Assembly: GCA_945949085.1 (NCBI GenBank)
Contig: CAMFDJ010000011.1
Span: 19,486-83,485, forward strand
From: an uncultured Lachnospiraceae bacterium
Lineage (GTDB): Bacteria; Bacillota; Clostridia; Lachnospirales; Lachnospiraceae
Length of the DNA: 64,000 nt
Direction of reading: 5' to 3'
Made by a program: the position numbers and the translations under genes. A model generated the notes under the pieces. It worked only from the letters and a program-made list of their open reading frames with translations. It did no database searches and was not told the origin of the DNA. Within the stretch, counting starts at the first letter, position 1. Each line of letters begins with the position of its first letter. This document shows positions 25,158-34,514 of this stretch, piece by piece.

Positions 25158-26243
25158 ATGACTTTAAAACAAATTGCAGCAAGAGCAGGCACCTCTGTTT
25201 CCACCGTTTCCCGTGTATTAAATCATCCGGAGCACCAATGTCATGATCAGGCATTAAAAGAGCGGATCTGGGATATCGCCCATGAGCTTGGTTATACACC
25301 GGATATGACAGCGCGTAATCTTCGTATGGGCGTTATGACCAATCAGAATCCATTTCCCGTTGACATCTTCTTAACCAGATTTGATTCTGTGCATACGGAC
25401 GCGTTTTTTGATGAATTATTACAGATTCTCCGAAAGGAATTATTGGAAAACAATTGTGTTTTTGGCAGTCTGATGACCAGTGTGGATATTTCCTCTCTAA
25501 ACCAGTCCATGCAGATATCCCCCAAAATTCCATATTGGACCAGCGAGAAGCTTACCCGTGAAAAAGAATTGCATACATCTGCATTTGTCACCACGAAAAA
25601 GGATACCGGTTTGATTGTTTTGGGAAAAATATCAGAAGAAAATTTGCGCACACTGCGCATGCGATATGATTATATTGTAGGGATTGACCGCAATCCGACA
25701 AACTATTTATATGATGAAGTATTTTGTAACGGCGCAACTGCCACAGAAAAAGCAATCAATCATCTGATCGCTTTAGGGCATCATTCCATTGCCTACATTG
25801 GTGATTGTAACTATGAATCCCGTTATATCGGATATTATCAGACACTTCTCACAAATAAGCTGCCACTCAACCATAATCATATTTTCCCGACCGATCAGAC
25901 AGAGGAAGAAGGATATCTGGCTATGTGCCGCTTGCTTAAGCAAAAAGACAGACCAAGTGCCATCTTTTGTGCCAATGATACAACTGCATTAGGTGTATTG
26001 CGTGCGATAAAAGGCAGAAAATCAAGACAGTATAAACCATCGGTCATCTCCATTGATGACATAGAAGCAGCGAAACATTCAACTCCCTCCTTAACCACAA
26101 TCTCCATCCCCAAGGAGGAGATGGGACATCTTGCCCTTATGCTTTTACTGGACAGACGTATGGGGGGACACACGAAAAACATACGTATTGAGCTTCCCTG
26201 TCACTTGATTCAGCGGGAAAGCTGCGACTACTTCTATTCGTAA
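25158..26243 (+). CDS. LacI-family transcription regulator
   Basis: 361 residues. N-terminal LacI helix-turn-helix TLKQIAARAGTSVSTVSRVL, hinge helix region TARNLRMG, then a sugar-binding-type periplasmic-fold domain with IGDCNYESRYIGYYQ, AIFCANDTTALGVLRA and VISIDDIEAAKHSTPSLTTI. Ligands of this family are mostly sugars or nucleosides. The 155-residue stretch after the hinge is longer than usual, as in the GalR/EbgR-like group of Firmicutes. It faces the sulfonate-type transporter and probably controls it and itself. Ribosome site AGGAG before ATG. Confidence 0.9.
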   Translation: MTLKQIAARAGTSVSTVSRVLNHPEHQCHDQALKERIWDIAHELGYTPDMTARNLRMGVMTNQNPFPVDIFLTRFDSVHTDAFFDELLQILRKELLENNCVFGSLMTSVDISSLNQSMQISPKIPYWTSEKLTREKELHTSAFVTTKKDTGLIVLGKISEENLRTLRMRYDYIVGIDRNPTNYLYDEVFCNGATATEKAINHLIALGHHSIAYIGDCNYESRYIGYYQTLLTNKLPLNHNHIFPTDQTEEEGYLAMCRLLKQKDRPSAIFCANDTTALGVLRAIKGRKSRQYKPSVISIDDIEAAKHSTPSLTTISIPKEEMGHLALMLLLDRRMGGHTKNIRIELPCHLIQRESCDYFYS

Positions 26244-26267
26244 TGTTCACCTGCTTCCGGCAATGTT

Positions 26268-27461
26268 TTAGTGCCCATTTTTTTCCTCGAAATCAGATAC
26301 TCTCTGCAGAGTTTCTCTGGCATATTGCGGATAATCTGCAACCATATCCTTAATCTCTTTTTGCGCAGTTTCCGCATTTGCAGTATTAAAGTCAATCTGC
26401 TTGCGCAGCTTCTGTCTTCTTGTTATGAGCGCATGCCGCACTTCTACCATCTCTCGCGGATCAAGAAGTGCATCCACCTGATGCAGCCAGATAAGCGGAT
26501 CATGCAAATGATAACGACGTAACAGACTCACCATCTGCTCCTGACTAAAGCTAAGCTCCTGCATCGTCTCTTTTATGCGGCTTCGTTCTTCTTTTTCAGC
26601 CTCATACTGTTGCCGGAGCTTCTCAAGCTCAGCTGCGGAGGCAATCCCAAATTTCAAATACAGATAATCCAGAAGATTTGTATTATTGACATATCTGATC
26701 TTGACTCTGTTCTGCAGCAAAATCACTTTGTTAAGGCTCCTGGAAGCAGCAATTCTTTCTTTTGACGCATCCGAATACTTCATATATACGGCAAGAAGCG
26801 TAAACGCGGCAGCACCGGCAATGAGAATATAGCCGATCCGCACATCCATCTGCAAAAAGATCTGCATGCCGAGCAACAGAAAAATGCAGCAAAACACTGC
26901 CACCGTACTGATGATTGCGATTCCCTTGAGATTTTCCATCAGCACAGCCGCCTCCTGCTTCCGGTACAGACAGGCCTGTTTTTCGCCCTCCAGCTTTTGC
27001 AGGTCACTGCGAATAGCCTGCTGATATTTCTCAGCTTCCCGTAACTTCTGAACACCTTCATCCGTTTCATCACTAAGTCGCTCCATTTTGGCAAAATCCG
27101 CATCCGATAATCTTTCTTTCTTCTCCTCATAGCGGATTTTATCTCTCTCCAGCAGACTGACAGACTTTGCATATTCCATCAGTTTCTCTTTATCCTCCTG
27201 CGGTATGTACGAAATTTCCTCCATATCCATCAGATAACGATCGACAGTCCGGTATTCCGCTTCACACTGACTGATCTGTTCCTGCGCTTCCCGGATCTGC
27301 TCCAGAAGGCTTATGACATATTTCTCACGCTCATATGAATCCGAAATATTCACCTGACTTGCATCCACAATGTAAGAGTCCTGTCCCTCTCCCTTCCGGT
27401 CCGCATCATCCACATTCGTCTGTCTTCTTTTTTTCTTCCAAATCTTTTTCCAAAACTCCAT
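26268..27461 (-). CDS. Membrane coiled-coil protein, fourth gene of the 26-33 kb operon
   Basis: 397 residues, no known family. Basic start (EFWKKIWKKKRRQ), coiled coil about 45-175 with heptad-like Glu/Lys/Leu (LLEQIREAQEQISQCEAEY), two membrane helices (about 180-205 and 212-230, IAIISTVAVFCCIFLLLGM and IGYILIAGAAAFTLLAVYM), and a second coiled coil about 240-395. No signal peptide: both coiled coils should be cytosolic. Start follows the stop of the preceding gene by 3 bases, so it is coupled. It is the only membrane protein of the operon and so may anchor the others to the membrane. Confidence 0.75.
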   Translation of the reverse strand: MEFWKKIWKKKRRQTNVDDADRKGEGQDSYIVDASQVNISDSYEREKYVISLLEQIREAQEQISQCEAEYRTVDRYLMDMEEISYIPQEDKEKLMEYAKSVSLLERDKIRYEEKKERLSDADFAKMERLSDETDEGVQKLREAEKYQQAIRSDLQKLEGEKQACLYRKQEAAVLMENLKGIAIISTVAVFCCIFLLLGMQIFLQMDVRIGYILIAGAAAFTLLAVYMKYSDASKERIAASRSLNKVILLQNRVKIRYVNNTNLLDYLYLKFGIASAAELEKLRQQYEAEKEERSRIKETMQELSFSQEQMVSLLRRYHLHDPLIWLHQVDALLDPREMVEVRHALITRRQKLRKQIDFNTANAETAQKEIKDMVADYPQYARETLQRVSDFEEKNGH

Positions 27462-27464
27462 CGC

Positions 27465-28229
27465 CTATTCCATCATTTCCCGAAATTCTTGTATCAGACT
27501 ATGTTCGCCCGGCAGTATCAGCGCTGCATCAGCCTGCGCCTTTGCCTTTTTTTGTGCTTCTTCGTAAATTTGCTCCACCCGTAGGGAAAGTGCATAATCC
27601 TCCGGACTTTTTGTCGTATACGCAATATATTCCTGTCTGCTCATCAAATAACGCTCACAGAGAAAATGTCCGATCTTCATATCCGGATCGTTTGAAAGAG
27701 AATCGCTTTTCTCAAAAAACGCCGATGCCACGCGGTATTGAAACAGATAAAACGCAGCTTTTGCCATTCGTCCATAAAGCAATGCCTTTTGCTCCCGGTC
27801 ACCGGTCTGCGTGGCAAGTGCCCCATATGCCTGAAATGCCGCAAAATACTGTTTCTGTGCAAATCGATCATCTGCACGCCGCAGTCTGCTCTCAAATGGT
27901 GTCATTTCTTCATTTTCCGCCAGAATGTCGCGTATCTTCTTCCACTCTTCTTCCGATACCATGCACGCTCCCACATCAAGGAGCTTACGGCAATACTCCG
28001 ATAGAGAACATCCGTTTGCCACGCATTCCCGAAGCTGCGAGACATTCAATTTCAGTGCATGTTCCATAAAGTCAAGCACATCCTGCCTCATCAGAGTCAG
28101 ATCAACCAGATTTGTTTTTTTTCTGATCAGATAACACAATTCCTCCAGAGAATAAACAGAAACCTGAAATGCCTCCATCCATAACGGCTGATTCGATTTT
28201 TCTCCAACACACCAGAATACTCTGCTCAT
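27465..28229 (-). CDS. Helical-repeat protein, third gene of the 26-33 kb operon
   Basis: 254 residues, no known function. N-terminal part (about 20-100) helical with LEELCYLIRKKTNLVDL; about 120-230 reads like TPR helices (ADDRFAQKQYFAAFQAYGAL, LLYGRMAKAAFYLFQYRVASAFFEKS). No signal or membrane segment: cytosolic. ATG directly follows the TAG of the actin-like gene and lacks a strong ribosome site, so translation is coupled. Presumably a protein-interaction adaptor between the actin-like and membrane components (inference). Confidence 0.75.
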   Translation of the reverse strand: MSRVFWCVGEKSNQPLWMEAFQVSVYSLEELCYLIRKKTNLVDLTLMRQDVLDFMEHALKLNVSQLRECVANGCSLSEYCRKLLDVGACMVSEEEWKKIRDILAENEEMTPFESRLRRADDRFAQKQYFAAFQAYGALATQTGDREQKALLYGRMAKAAFYLFQYRVASAFFEKSDSLSNDPDMKIGHFLCERYLMSRQEYIAYTTKSPEDYALSLRVEQIYEEAQKKAKAQADAALILPGEHSLIQEFREMME

Positions 28230-29531
28230 CTATCGTCCGCCTTCCAATTCAATCGTCTTTTCCACCTGTTGCCCCGATGGTGGGAATATTTCTCCAAATC
28301 CTTCATCAGTCACGGTAACTGCCAGTGTCGTCTCAGACTGCATTTGCAGAAAAAGTCTGATTCGATAGGTGCCGTCTTCCCTTTGATCCAGTGCCCCAAG
28401 CGCAATCTGTTCCTCGTAAGCTGCCCCGCCATTTACAGGAGTGATGAGAAGCGTAATCTCATCGGCTCTTTCCAGCATCAGGGTGATCTCATTTTTGGCA
28501 TCATACCAGTTCAGTCCGGCATCCAGCAAAGGACAATATTCTTCCTTTCCACCGCTTGCAACCATAATGCCGATATTATCCTTCAGCATGCCTCGGCCCA
28601 AAAATAAATACCCTGCATCCGTTTCAGACGGCGCAATTTTAGAAAGTCCGCCATAGACAGCTCCCTTACTGTACAGATTATTTCCGGCGTATACCTTCCT
28701 GTTGCGACATAATACCTTCAGGCTCTCCTGACACCAGTCGCCGTCGAAGCCGCTGCCTACCAAATAAATCGTTGTTACCAGCCTGCCATTTACAAAGTCC
28801 GCTGCATAATCACAAAACTGCTCATCTAAAGCAGTAAGCGCTCTGTCATGCTCTGAGATGGAGGGATAATGCTTTTTCCGCACAAGATGCGGCACTTCCT
28901 GTCTTTCTATACATACCGTAACCGGTCTTGCCCTGTGATTCATCGTAGTCCTGTAAGAGACCAACATTTCATTCGACAGATCCATGACACCGGTTTCATA
29001 TCCCAGCATACGCTGCGGCTGGTGCACCAGATAAGCAAATAAGCATTCCTCATGTGTCTGCAAATAAATCTGCTTTCTGTCCACTTCCAGTCCATCCAGC
29101 ATACGTTCCACCCTTTCCATACAATCATTTGGGAAAGGCTCCGCAGTGATCACCAGCATACGGACCGCAATCTCCTGTTGCATCTCTTGTCTTATTTTAT
29201 CTAGAGCGCCGCGCAGTATCCGTTTCAGGAGCAGATTACAGAGAAGTGCTGTATCATACTGTTCTTTTTCTATCATCACTTCCTGCTCATTCACAAATCG
29301 GCGCCACAGATTTTCTATCAGGATACCTTGTCCCATCTTTGCTTTTTGGAGGGCGTCCATGCCATAATACCACTGATTCACTTCATGTCTCTTACAGATC
29401 AGTGCCTCTACCACAGTTCCGTCTCCCTTCCCCGACAGCTGAAGTGTTTTTACCGGCGCATTCTCCTGCGCCGGCGCATAAGAGACCTGTACCCCAAACT
29501 CATTGATATCAAAACCGATTACTACTTCCAT
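28230..29531 (-). CDS. Actin/Hsp70-fold (ASKHA) protein, DUF5716-like, second gene of the 26-33 kb operon
   Basis: 433 residues. Nucleotide-site motifs of the ASKHA fold: phosphate-1-like VIGFDINEFGVQVSY at the N terminus, TGVMDLSNEMLVSYR as a possible phosphate-2, and TIYLVGSGFDGDW as adenosine motif, followed by YAGNNLYSKGAVYGGLSK, as in Hsp70/FtsA/MreB relatives. The last 110 residues are beta-rich (ITLMLERADEITLLITPVNG), unlike the Hsp70 substrate domain sequence. I recall such Lachnospiraceae proteins as DUF5716; that name is from memory. Its ATG lies 10 bases inside the end of the upstream gene. Confidence 0.75.
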   Translation of the reverse strand: MEVVIGFDINEFGVQVSYAPAQENAPVKTLQLSGKGDGTVVEALICKRHEVNQWYYGMDALQKAKMGQGILIENLWRRFVNEQEVMIEKEQYDTALLCNLLLKRILRGALDKIRQEMQQEIAVRMLVITAEPFPNDCMERVERMLDGLEVDRKQIYLQTHEECLFAYLVHQPQRMLGYETGVMDLSNEMLVSYRTTMNHRARPVTVCIERQEVPHLVRKKHYPSISEHDRALTALDEQFCDYAADFVNGRLVTTIYLVGSGFDGDWCQESLKVLCRNRKVYAGNNLYSKGAVYGGLSKIAPSETDAGYLFLGRGMLKDNIGIMVASGGKEEYCPLLDAGLNWYDAKNEITLMLERADEITLLITPVNGGAAYEEQIALGALDQREDGTYRIRLFLQMQSETTLAVTVTDEGFGEIFPPSGQQVEKTIELEGGR

Positions 29532-32500
29532 TGCATACTGCCTCCCAGTATTTCATGCAGATAAGATTCATACATATACTCCCGTTTCAGTGTTTCTGCT
29601 GTTTTTTCATCTCCCATGGAATGACTGAGCATCATGTCATTGAGCAGGCCATATCTTCCGCCACTCTTAAGTCCTGCCATATCACTTTTCTCCACAACAC
29701 GACTTTCCGTCAGATTCTCACCCGTTTCATCCTGCTCCACAAAATAATAACGAAGCCTGTCGGAAAACAATAACAGAAAATGCTTGCAATAATATCCACC
29801 TGCCACTTCCGTCATGCGCTCCGTCCGATATGCATCTTCCTCCTCTATCATATAATGCAGGAAAACTTTTGTCCCCGGTTTTGTTCTGTACTCCACATAA
29901 GTAAACTGTGTGTACATGGAAAGCCATGGAATAAACGGAAGAAAAGCAGCAAAGAATGGAACATACTGTTTCCGGAACACAAACTCTTCCACCATTGTCT
30001 GAATCAGAATCTGCTGTTCCTCTGATAAAGTCCGTTTTTCAGATACTTGATGTGCCATATCATACAGATATGCAAATTTGCTGATCTCATCCATATCACT
30101 GTGTTGCAGAAGATAGCGCTCCAATTGCAAAAGCACACGTCTCTGGGGTTCCTGTTGCCAGATAAAATATGCATATGCATGTCTGCTGACATACCGTTTC
30201 AAAACACTATCCCTACCACCATGCAATGCATAATAATCGAACACATCCTCAAGCTGTGAAATATAACCATTCCCAAACAAATGCACCAAAAGAATCCGTT
30301 CCGCAATGGCTGTTGCATTGACATCGAAGTCTGTCGCATTCTTCCAGACATCCCTCATCTGCTTGATGTCTCCTTCGAAATACAGACAAAGATATGCCAG
30401 CATTTCCTCCGTATATTTTCCCTGCTTAAAGCAATAGTAAGTCAGCGCGAGCAGCCTTGCATCACAACCGTTTTCAGGATGCAGATGCCTGCTGAGCAAT
30501 CTTGCGAGCGTCTTTGCAGAAATGCCCTCAAATCCGTATTCGAACAGCAACGCAAATGCACTGTCATCTTTTCCGCAAGTGATATAGCAACGGACAAGCT
30601 GCCCCTTTTCCCTCTGATTCATCTGCTGTACGGGATAGAAAGGTAAAAGCCTTCCTAGCTCCTCTGTCATCTCATGCTCTTCATAGTAAGTCAAAAGGCT
30701 GTTGAAAAGTGTTTTTCGAAGCTGCGCCTCCACACTGTTATCCAGCGCTAACTTTTCGTACAATTCCCGTATTTTTTCATCGGACACAGGCTGCTCCTGT
30801 GTCAGATAAAACTGATAGAGCAAAAATCCAATTGATTGCTCCTTTTTCCTGCTTAAAAACAGCGCAATCCGTTCTGTCTTCATCAGCTTTTTATCCTCCC
30901 ATAACGAAGGATCAAAAAATCTGTTTCCATGCGCATCTTCCAGAATGATCGTATATCTTTCCGTATAACAGCTGACAAAAGCCACTCCGTTTTCAAGTGG
31001 ATATACCTGTTCCTCTGCCAGCGCATCATGTATCACAATGACATTCCGCATCCCGGACTCTCTTGTCCTGATGCGATGCGCAAACCCTATCCACATCAGA
31101 TGTTCCCTGGCTTTTTCCATACCATCTTCTTTTTGCAGCAAATACCCATAGATTACCGCATGTGCCTCACTGATGATATGCTTTTCCATCTGCTGCCAGC
31201 CAAATGCTGTCATCTGCTGTTCATACTGTTCAAAGATTTGGGGCATCTCCTTCTCATGCAGGATGATCCGGCTGTATAGGGAAGCCTTCTTCCTGTCCGG
31301 CAGATTGCACGCAAAGGCGAAATACATCAGTACCGGTTTGGGCAAAGGCGTTTCTTCCGTCTCTTTTTCCGAAAGCATATAATATTCATAGAGTGATGTG
31401 ATTCGCAGGTTCTTTGACACCGCATCCTCATACCATGCAAAATACTCTGTTCCTGTCAAACCGCTTCTGATCAGAAGCAGGCACATTGCCTGCAGCGTCT
31501 CTTCCTCCGGGAACAACCGGTAACTCATTGCAAGCAAATGATAGAGTCCCTTGTCCATTTCTTTTTTTCTTTTCACAAGATCATTCAAATGGTGCGCGAT
31601 CTCCTCCGTAAAAAGGCCATAATGCATGGCAAAACGCAGCAGGGATATTTCGAAATCTCCCAGCTTGGTCAGATATCGCAGGCTCTCTTTTGGGATGCGC
31701 CAAGCCTCATAAAAGAATGCGGGAGAGGACAAGCCATTCTCATATTGCTCCTCATAAATGGCAAAACGCTCCAGCGGCCCCGGCGCATCCGGTGGCAAAA
31801 GTCTTAGCAAAAAGCATATTGCAGCGCTGCCGCCCCTGCCGCTTTTCACATTTTTCCGCAGTGCTTCAAGCGCATCCTCTGCCGCCTGATCCTGCAACAG
31901 ATTTGCTGCCAGATACAGATAATAGGCATACACACTGTCAGATATTTCCTCCTGCTCCAGCATATTTTCCACATGCCCAAGCACCCATCTTGCCTCATTC
32001 TCTCTGCCAAGCTTCATAAGAACATGCACCTGATAGAGCCTTGCCGCAATATTCCTGCCACCTGCAGCATTCATTTTTTCTATGATTTTTTCCGCTTCTT
32101 TCAGACAATCTTCCGCCAAAGAAGCACCTGTCACATAATCCATGTAACAATGCATCAACGACGCAATACGCTTTTTTTGTCCGCTACGCTCTGTCACCTG
32201 CCGATTTTGCTTTGACGCCATACGGACAATCACTTCACACACGACATCCTTTCTGCCGTAATGGAACACCACTTTCCCAATGTTATAGCCACTTCTGAGT
32301 TTTTCCGGATACACCAAAAGAGGAACACGGCATATGTGCTGCGAAAAATCTTCCGGTTTCAGCTCGTCCTTTTCACAATGCAAAAAAGCGCCGCTTGTCT
32401 CTACTGTCAAACAGGCGTCTCCCCAACCGATCTGTTCCAGCGTGATCTCTTCCCTCTGCTGCTGATACACATCCTTCAGAATCAGTTTTTCTTCTGCAAT

Positions 32501-33082
32501 ACGGTAGCTTGTCTCCTTTTTTTTATGTATCGCAGTCAGGAACTGATCCACATTCCATGTATTTCCACGCACTGCCGACAATGCTTTGTACAGTCCGTAA
32601 TACTGTCTGTCATGTCCTGTCAGGAGTTTTTCAAAATACGGCGAATAAAAATAAGCCACTGCTTCTTTAAAATTGTCCCTTGCCAGATTGGTGAAGTGAA
32701 ACAGGTTACGAATACTGCCATATTTTTCGCTGCAATAAGCTTTTTCCACTCTGATCACATACGGAATATGGTATTCCAAAGCCGATGAAATGATACTGAA
32801 TTCGCCCCGTATTTCTTCTCCTTCATCCAGTCCTCTTGCATCAAACCGGTAAGGCAATTCCCCTTTCGCAGCATAAAGCTCTGCAACCAGACACTGCATC
32901 CGATAATGACTGGAATAAAAAAGGCAGCGAACCGGGGTGTCCGTCTGAGCGGCAACGGAAATTTCACCGCTCAGAATTTCATTCCCGGATACAGTCAGCT
33001 CCAGTCTGCTTTCCGACAGAATCAGTGATTCCCCTGTATTTTCAATTGTCTCCTGATCCAGATATTTCTCAACCCTGTACAA
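29522..33082 (-). CDS. 1186-residue beta/helical-solenoid protein, DUF5717-like, first gene of the 26-33 kb operon
   Basis: A very large cytosolic protein without signal or membrane segment. About 1-290 is beta-rich, with Ig-like strands (ESLILSESRLELTVSGNE, EYHIPYVIRVEK). About 300-1060 is an all-helical solenoid of TPR/HAT-like repeats (AARLYQVHVLMKLGRENEA, YEKLALDNSVEAQLRKTLF). The end, about 1075-1186, is again beta-rich (TKPGTKVFLHYMIEE, GGYYCKHFLLLF). Start is TTG at 33082 with GAGG 8 bases upstream and a promoter just before. I recall DUF5717 for this architecture, next to DUF5716. Function unknown; a scaffold is likely. Confidence 0.75.
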   Translation of the reverse strand: MYRVEKYLDQETIENTGESLILSESRLELTVSGNEILSGEISVAAQTDTPVRCLFYSSHYRMQCLVAELYAAKGELPYRFDARGLDEGEEIRGEFSIISSALEYHIPYVIRVEKAYCSEKYGSIRNLFHFTNLARDNFKEAVAYFYSPYFEKLLTGHDRQYYGLYKALSAVRGNTWNVDQFLTAIHKKKETSYRIAEEKLILKDVYQQQREEITLEQIGWGDACLTVETSGAFLHCEKDELKPEDFSQHICRVPLLVYPEKLRSGYNIGKVVFHYGRKDVVCEVIVRMASKQNRQVTERSGQKKRIASLMHCYMDYVTGASLAEDCLKEAEKIIEKMNAAGGRNIAARLYQVHVLMKLGRENEARWVLGHVENMLEQEEISDSVYAYYLYLAANLLQDQAAEDALEALRKNVKSGRGGSAAICFLLRLLPPDAPGPLERFAIYEEQYENGLSSPAFFYEAWRIPKESLRYLTKLGDFEISLLRFAMHYGLFTEEIAHHLNDLVKRKKEMDKGLYHLLAMSYRLFPEEETLQAMCLLLIRSGLTGTEYFAWYEDAVSKNLRITSLYEYYMLSEKETEETPLPKPVLMYFAFACNLPDRKKASLYSRIILHEKEMPQIFEQYEQQMTAFGWQQMEKHIISEAHAVIYGYLLQKEDGMEKAREHLMWIGFAHRIRTRESGMRNVIVIHDALAEEQVYPLENGVAFVSCYTERYTIILEDAHGNRFFDPSLWEDKKLMKTERIALFLSRKKEQSIGFLLYQFYLTQEQPVSDEKIRELYEKLALDNSVEAQLRKTLFNSLLTYYEEHEMTEELGRLLPFYPVQQMNQREKGQLVRCYITCGKDDSAFALLFEYGFEGISAKTLARLLSRHLHPENGCDARLLALTYYCFKQGKYTEEMLAYLCLYFEGDIKQMRDVWKNATDFDVNATAIAERILLVHLFGNGYISQLEDVFDYYALHGGRDSVLKRYVSRHAYAYFIWQQEPQRRVLLQLERYLLQHSDMDEISKFAYLYDMAHQVSEKRTLSEEQQILIQTMVEEFVFRKQYVPFFAAFLPFIPWLSMYTQFTYVEYRTKPGTKVFLHYMIEEEDAYRTERMTEVAGGYYCKHFLLLFSDRLRYYFVEQDETGENLTESRVVEKSDMAGLKSGGRYGLLNDMMLSHSMGDEKTAETLKREYMYESYLHEILGGSMQWK

Positions 33083-33123
33083 ACGTATTTCCTCTCTCTC
33101 GAAATTAGTCCATAAGTAATTTT

Positions 33124-33152
33124 AGTATACCATTTTTTCAGTTGCCAAACAA
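33124..33152 (-). promoter_or_regulatory. Predicted promoter of the 26-33 kb operon
   Basis: TTGTTT (33147-33152), 17-base spacer, TATACT (33124-33129) on the minus strand, about 40 bases before the TTG start of the 1186-residue protein. Confidence 0.6.
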
Positions 33153-33156
33153 TATC

Positions 33157-34425
33157 TTATCCGGGTTCTGCCGCTCTTGTCACACCTACATATATATTGG
33201 AGATTTCATACCAGGTAGGATAATCCACCACACCGGTCTGCGGAAGGCTAAATATCCCCTGGAAAATCCTGACAGCATTCTGTGTCTGCGGTCCATAAAC
33301 CCCGTCTGCCGTGATCACAGGGATTGCCGGATAGTTACGCGCGATGCGCGCAAGCTGCTGCTGCATCTGTCTGACTTTTTCTCCCCTCGCTCCGACCGAC
33401 AGGTCATATCCCGGCCATGATGCCGGAACACCGGCAATTGCATCCGCAGTATTGATGTACATATCAGAACCGAAATAATAGCGAATGATCTCAATCGCCG
33501 AATATCCCTCATCTGCCAGATATTTACTTCCCCATTGCTCAAGTCCATCGCAGGTTACCCGGCGGCCATCGCAATAGGACGTGAAAATGGGCTGTTTTAC
33601 ACCCGGTCTGGACAGATAATTGGCAAAAATACTGTCCACGATCCGGCTTATATTTTCATAAATGTTTCTGCCGTAAATCCATTTCTGGTCATACGCTGTA
33701 GAGTTGGTGATCGTAAAATCATACCCCTTCCCCCTGTACCATTCCGTAAACACACGGTTTAGGGTAAAGGAAAGGATACACAGCGTGTTGGCATAGATTG
33801 CCGCCTCGTTCCACGTCGCATATATCTCTGAAGAAACCACGTTTTTGATGTAATCTTTATATTTGACATAATAGTTTGATGCAGCCGTATTGTCCGGTGT
33901 CCCATTATGTACAATGACATACTCCGGAACAACAACTCTGGATAATACGATCTCACCTGTTTCCGCCATGGGTTTGATTTCTGCCTCCGGTATTTTGGGA
34001 GGATAATCCCCGTATAACGTGTGATCACCGATCACAATGTCCGAATTTACCAGATTTTCCTCCTCAAGGGGATTCATACGAACAGGCTGGATCGAGGTTT
34101 CACCGGACAAAATTTCACTGCCTTCAATGGTCACCGGCTCATACCCCTCCGCCGTTATAGTCAGGTTATAATCAGAATATGGTCTGATCTCTGATGGTTC
34201 CTGACTCAGTTCGACAGGCGGAGCCGGTAATTCAATATCTCCCGTCTCCCCGCTTTCATTTGTTGTTACCTGTTCCAAAACCGTTTCCGGTGCATTTGTA
34301 TAGGAAATCTGGATACGCGCATTTTGAATCGGTATCAGGCCCAGTGCACTTGTCACCTGTACCGACAATCTCCCTTTATCAATCAGATCGCTAACCTGTG
34401 CTGCTTGCAATAATTTTTCAGACAT
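33157..34425 (-). CDS. SleC-like protein: SpoIID-type domain plus peptidoglycan-binding domain
   Basis: 422 residues from ATG 34425 (open to 34482). N-terminal beta domain with carboxypeptidase-regulatory-like repeats (LSVQVTSALGLIPIQNARI); middle domain VVPEYVIVHNGTPDNTA...IKNVVSSEIYATW, TNSTAYDQKWIYGRNIYENIS and CDGLEQWGSKYLADEGY, the SpoIID/SleC core; C-terminal PG_binding_1 repeat (RGEKVRQMQQQLARI...DGVYGPQTQNAVRIFQGI). Relatives include the Clostridium spore cortex-lytic enzyme SleC, which opens spore peptidoglycan at germination. A germination or cell-wall role is inferred. No signal peptide, as in several SleC relatives. Confidence 0.82.
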   Translation of the reverse strand: MSEKLLQAAQVSDLIDKGRLSVQVTSALGLIPIQNARIQISYTNAPETVLEQVTTNESGETGDIELPAPPVELSQEPSEIRPYSDYNLTITAEGYEPVTIEGSEILSGETSIQPVRMNPLEEENLVNSDIVIGDHTLYGDYPPKIPEAEIKPMAETGEIVLSRVVVPEYVIVHNGTPDNTAASNYYVKYKDYIKNVVSSEIYATWNEAAIYANTLCILSFTLNRVFTEWYRGKGYDFTITNSTAYDQKWIYGRNIYENISRIVDSIFANYLSRPGVKQPIFTSYCDGRRVTCDGLEQWGSKYLADEGYSAIEIIRYYFGSDMYINTADAIAGVPASWPGYDLSVGARGEKVRQMQQQLARIARNYPAIPVITADGVYGPQTQNAVRIFQGIFSLPQTGVVDYPTWYEISNIYVGVTRAAEPG

Positions 34426-34470
34426 AAAAAGAGCCTTTGCATTTTTTCTTATTGTATGCAAAGACTCTTT
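34423..34470 (-). terminator. Hairpin with T-run immediately before the SleC-like start
   Basis: AGAGTCTTTGCAT / ATGCAAAGGCTCT (34430-34468) followed by TTTTT and then ATG at 34425. Probably the terminator of the GntR-ABC operon, whose last stop is at 34515. If the protein starts at 34482 it would lie inside the coding region. Confidence 0.6.
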
Positions 34471-34514
34471 ATTTGGTGCCATATTCTCTGAGAGCCGCTT
34501 ACGCTGCCATTTTG

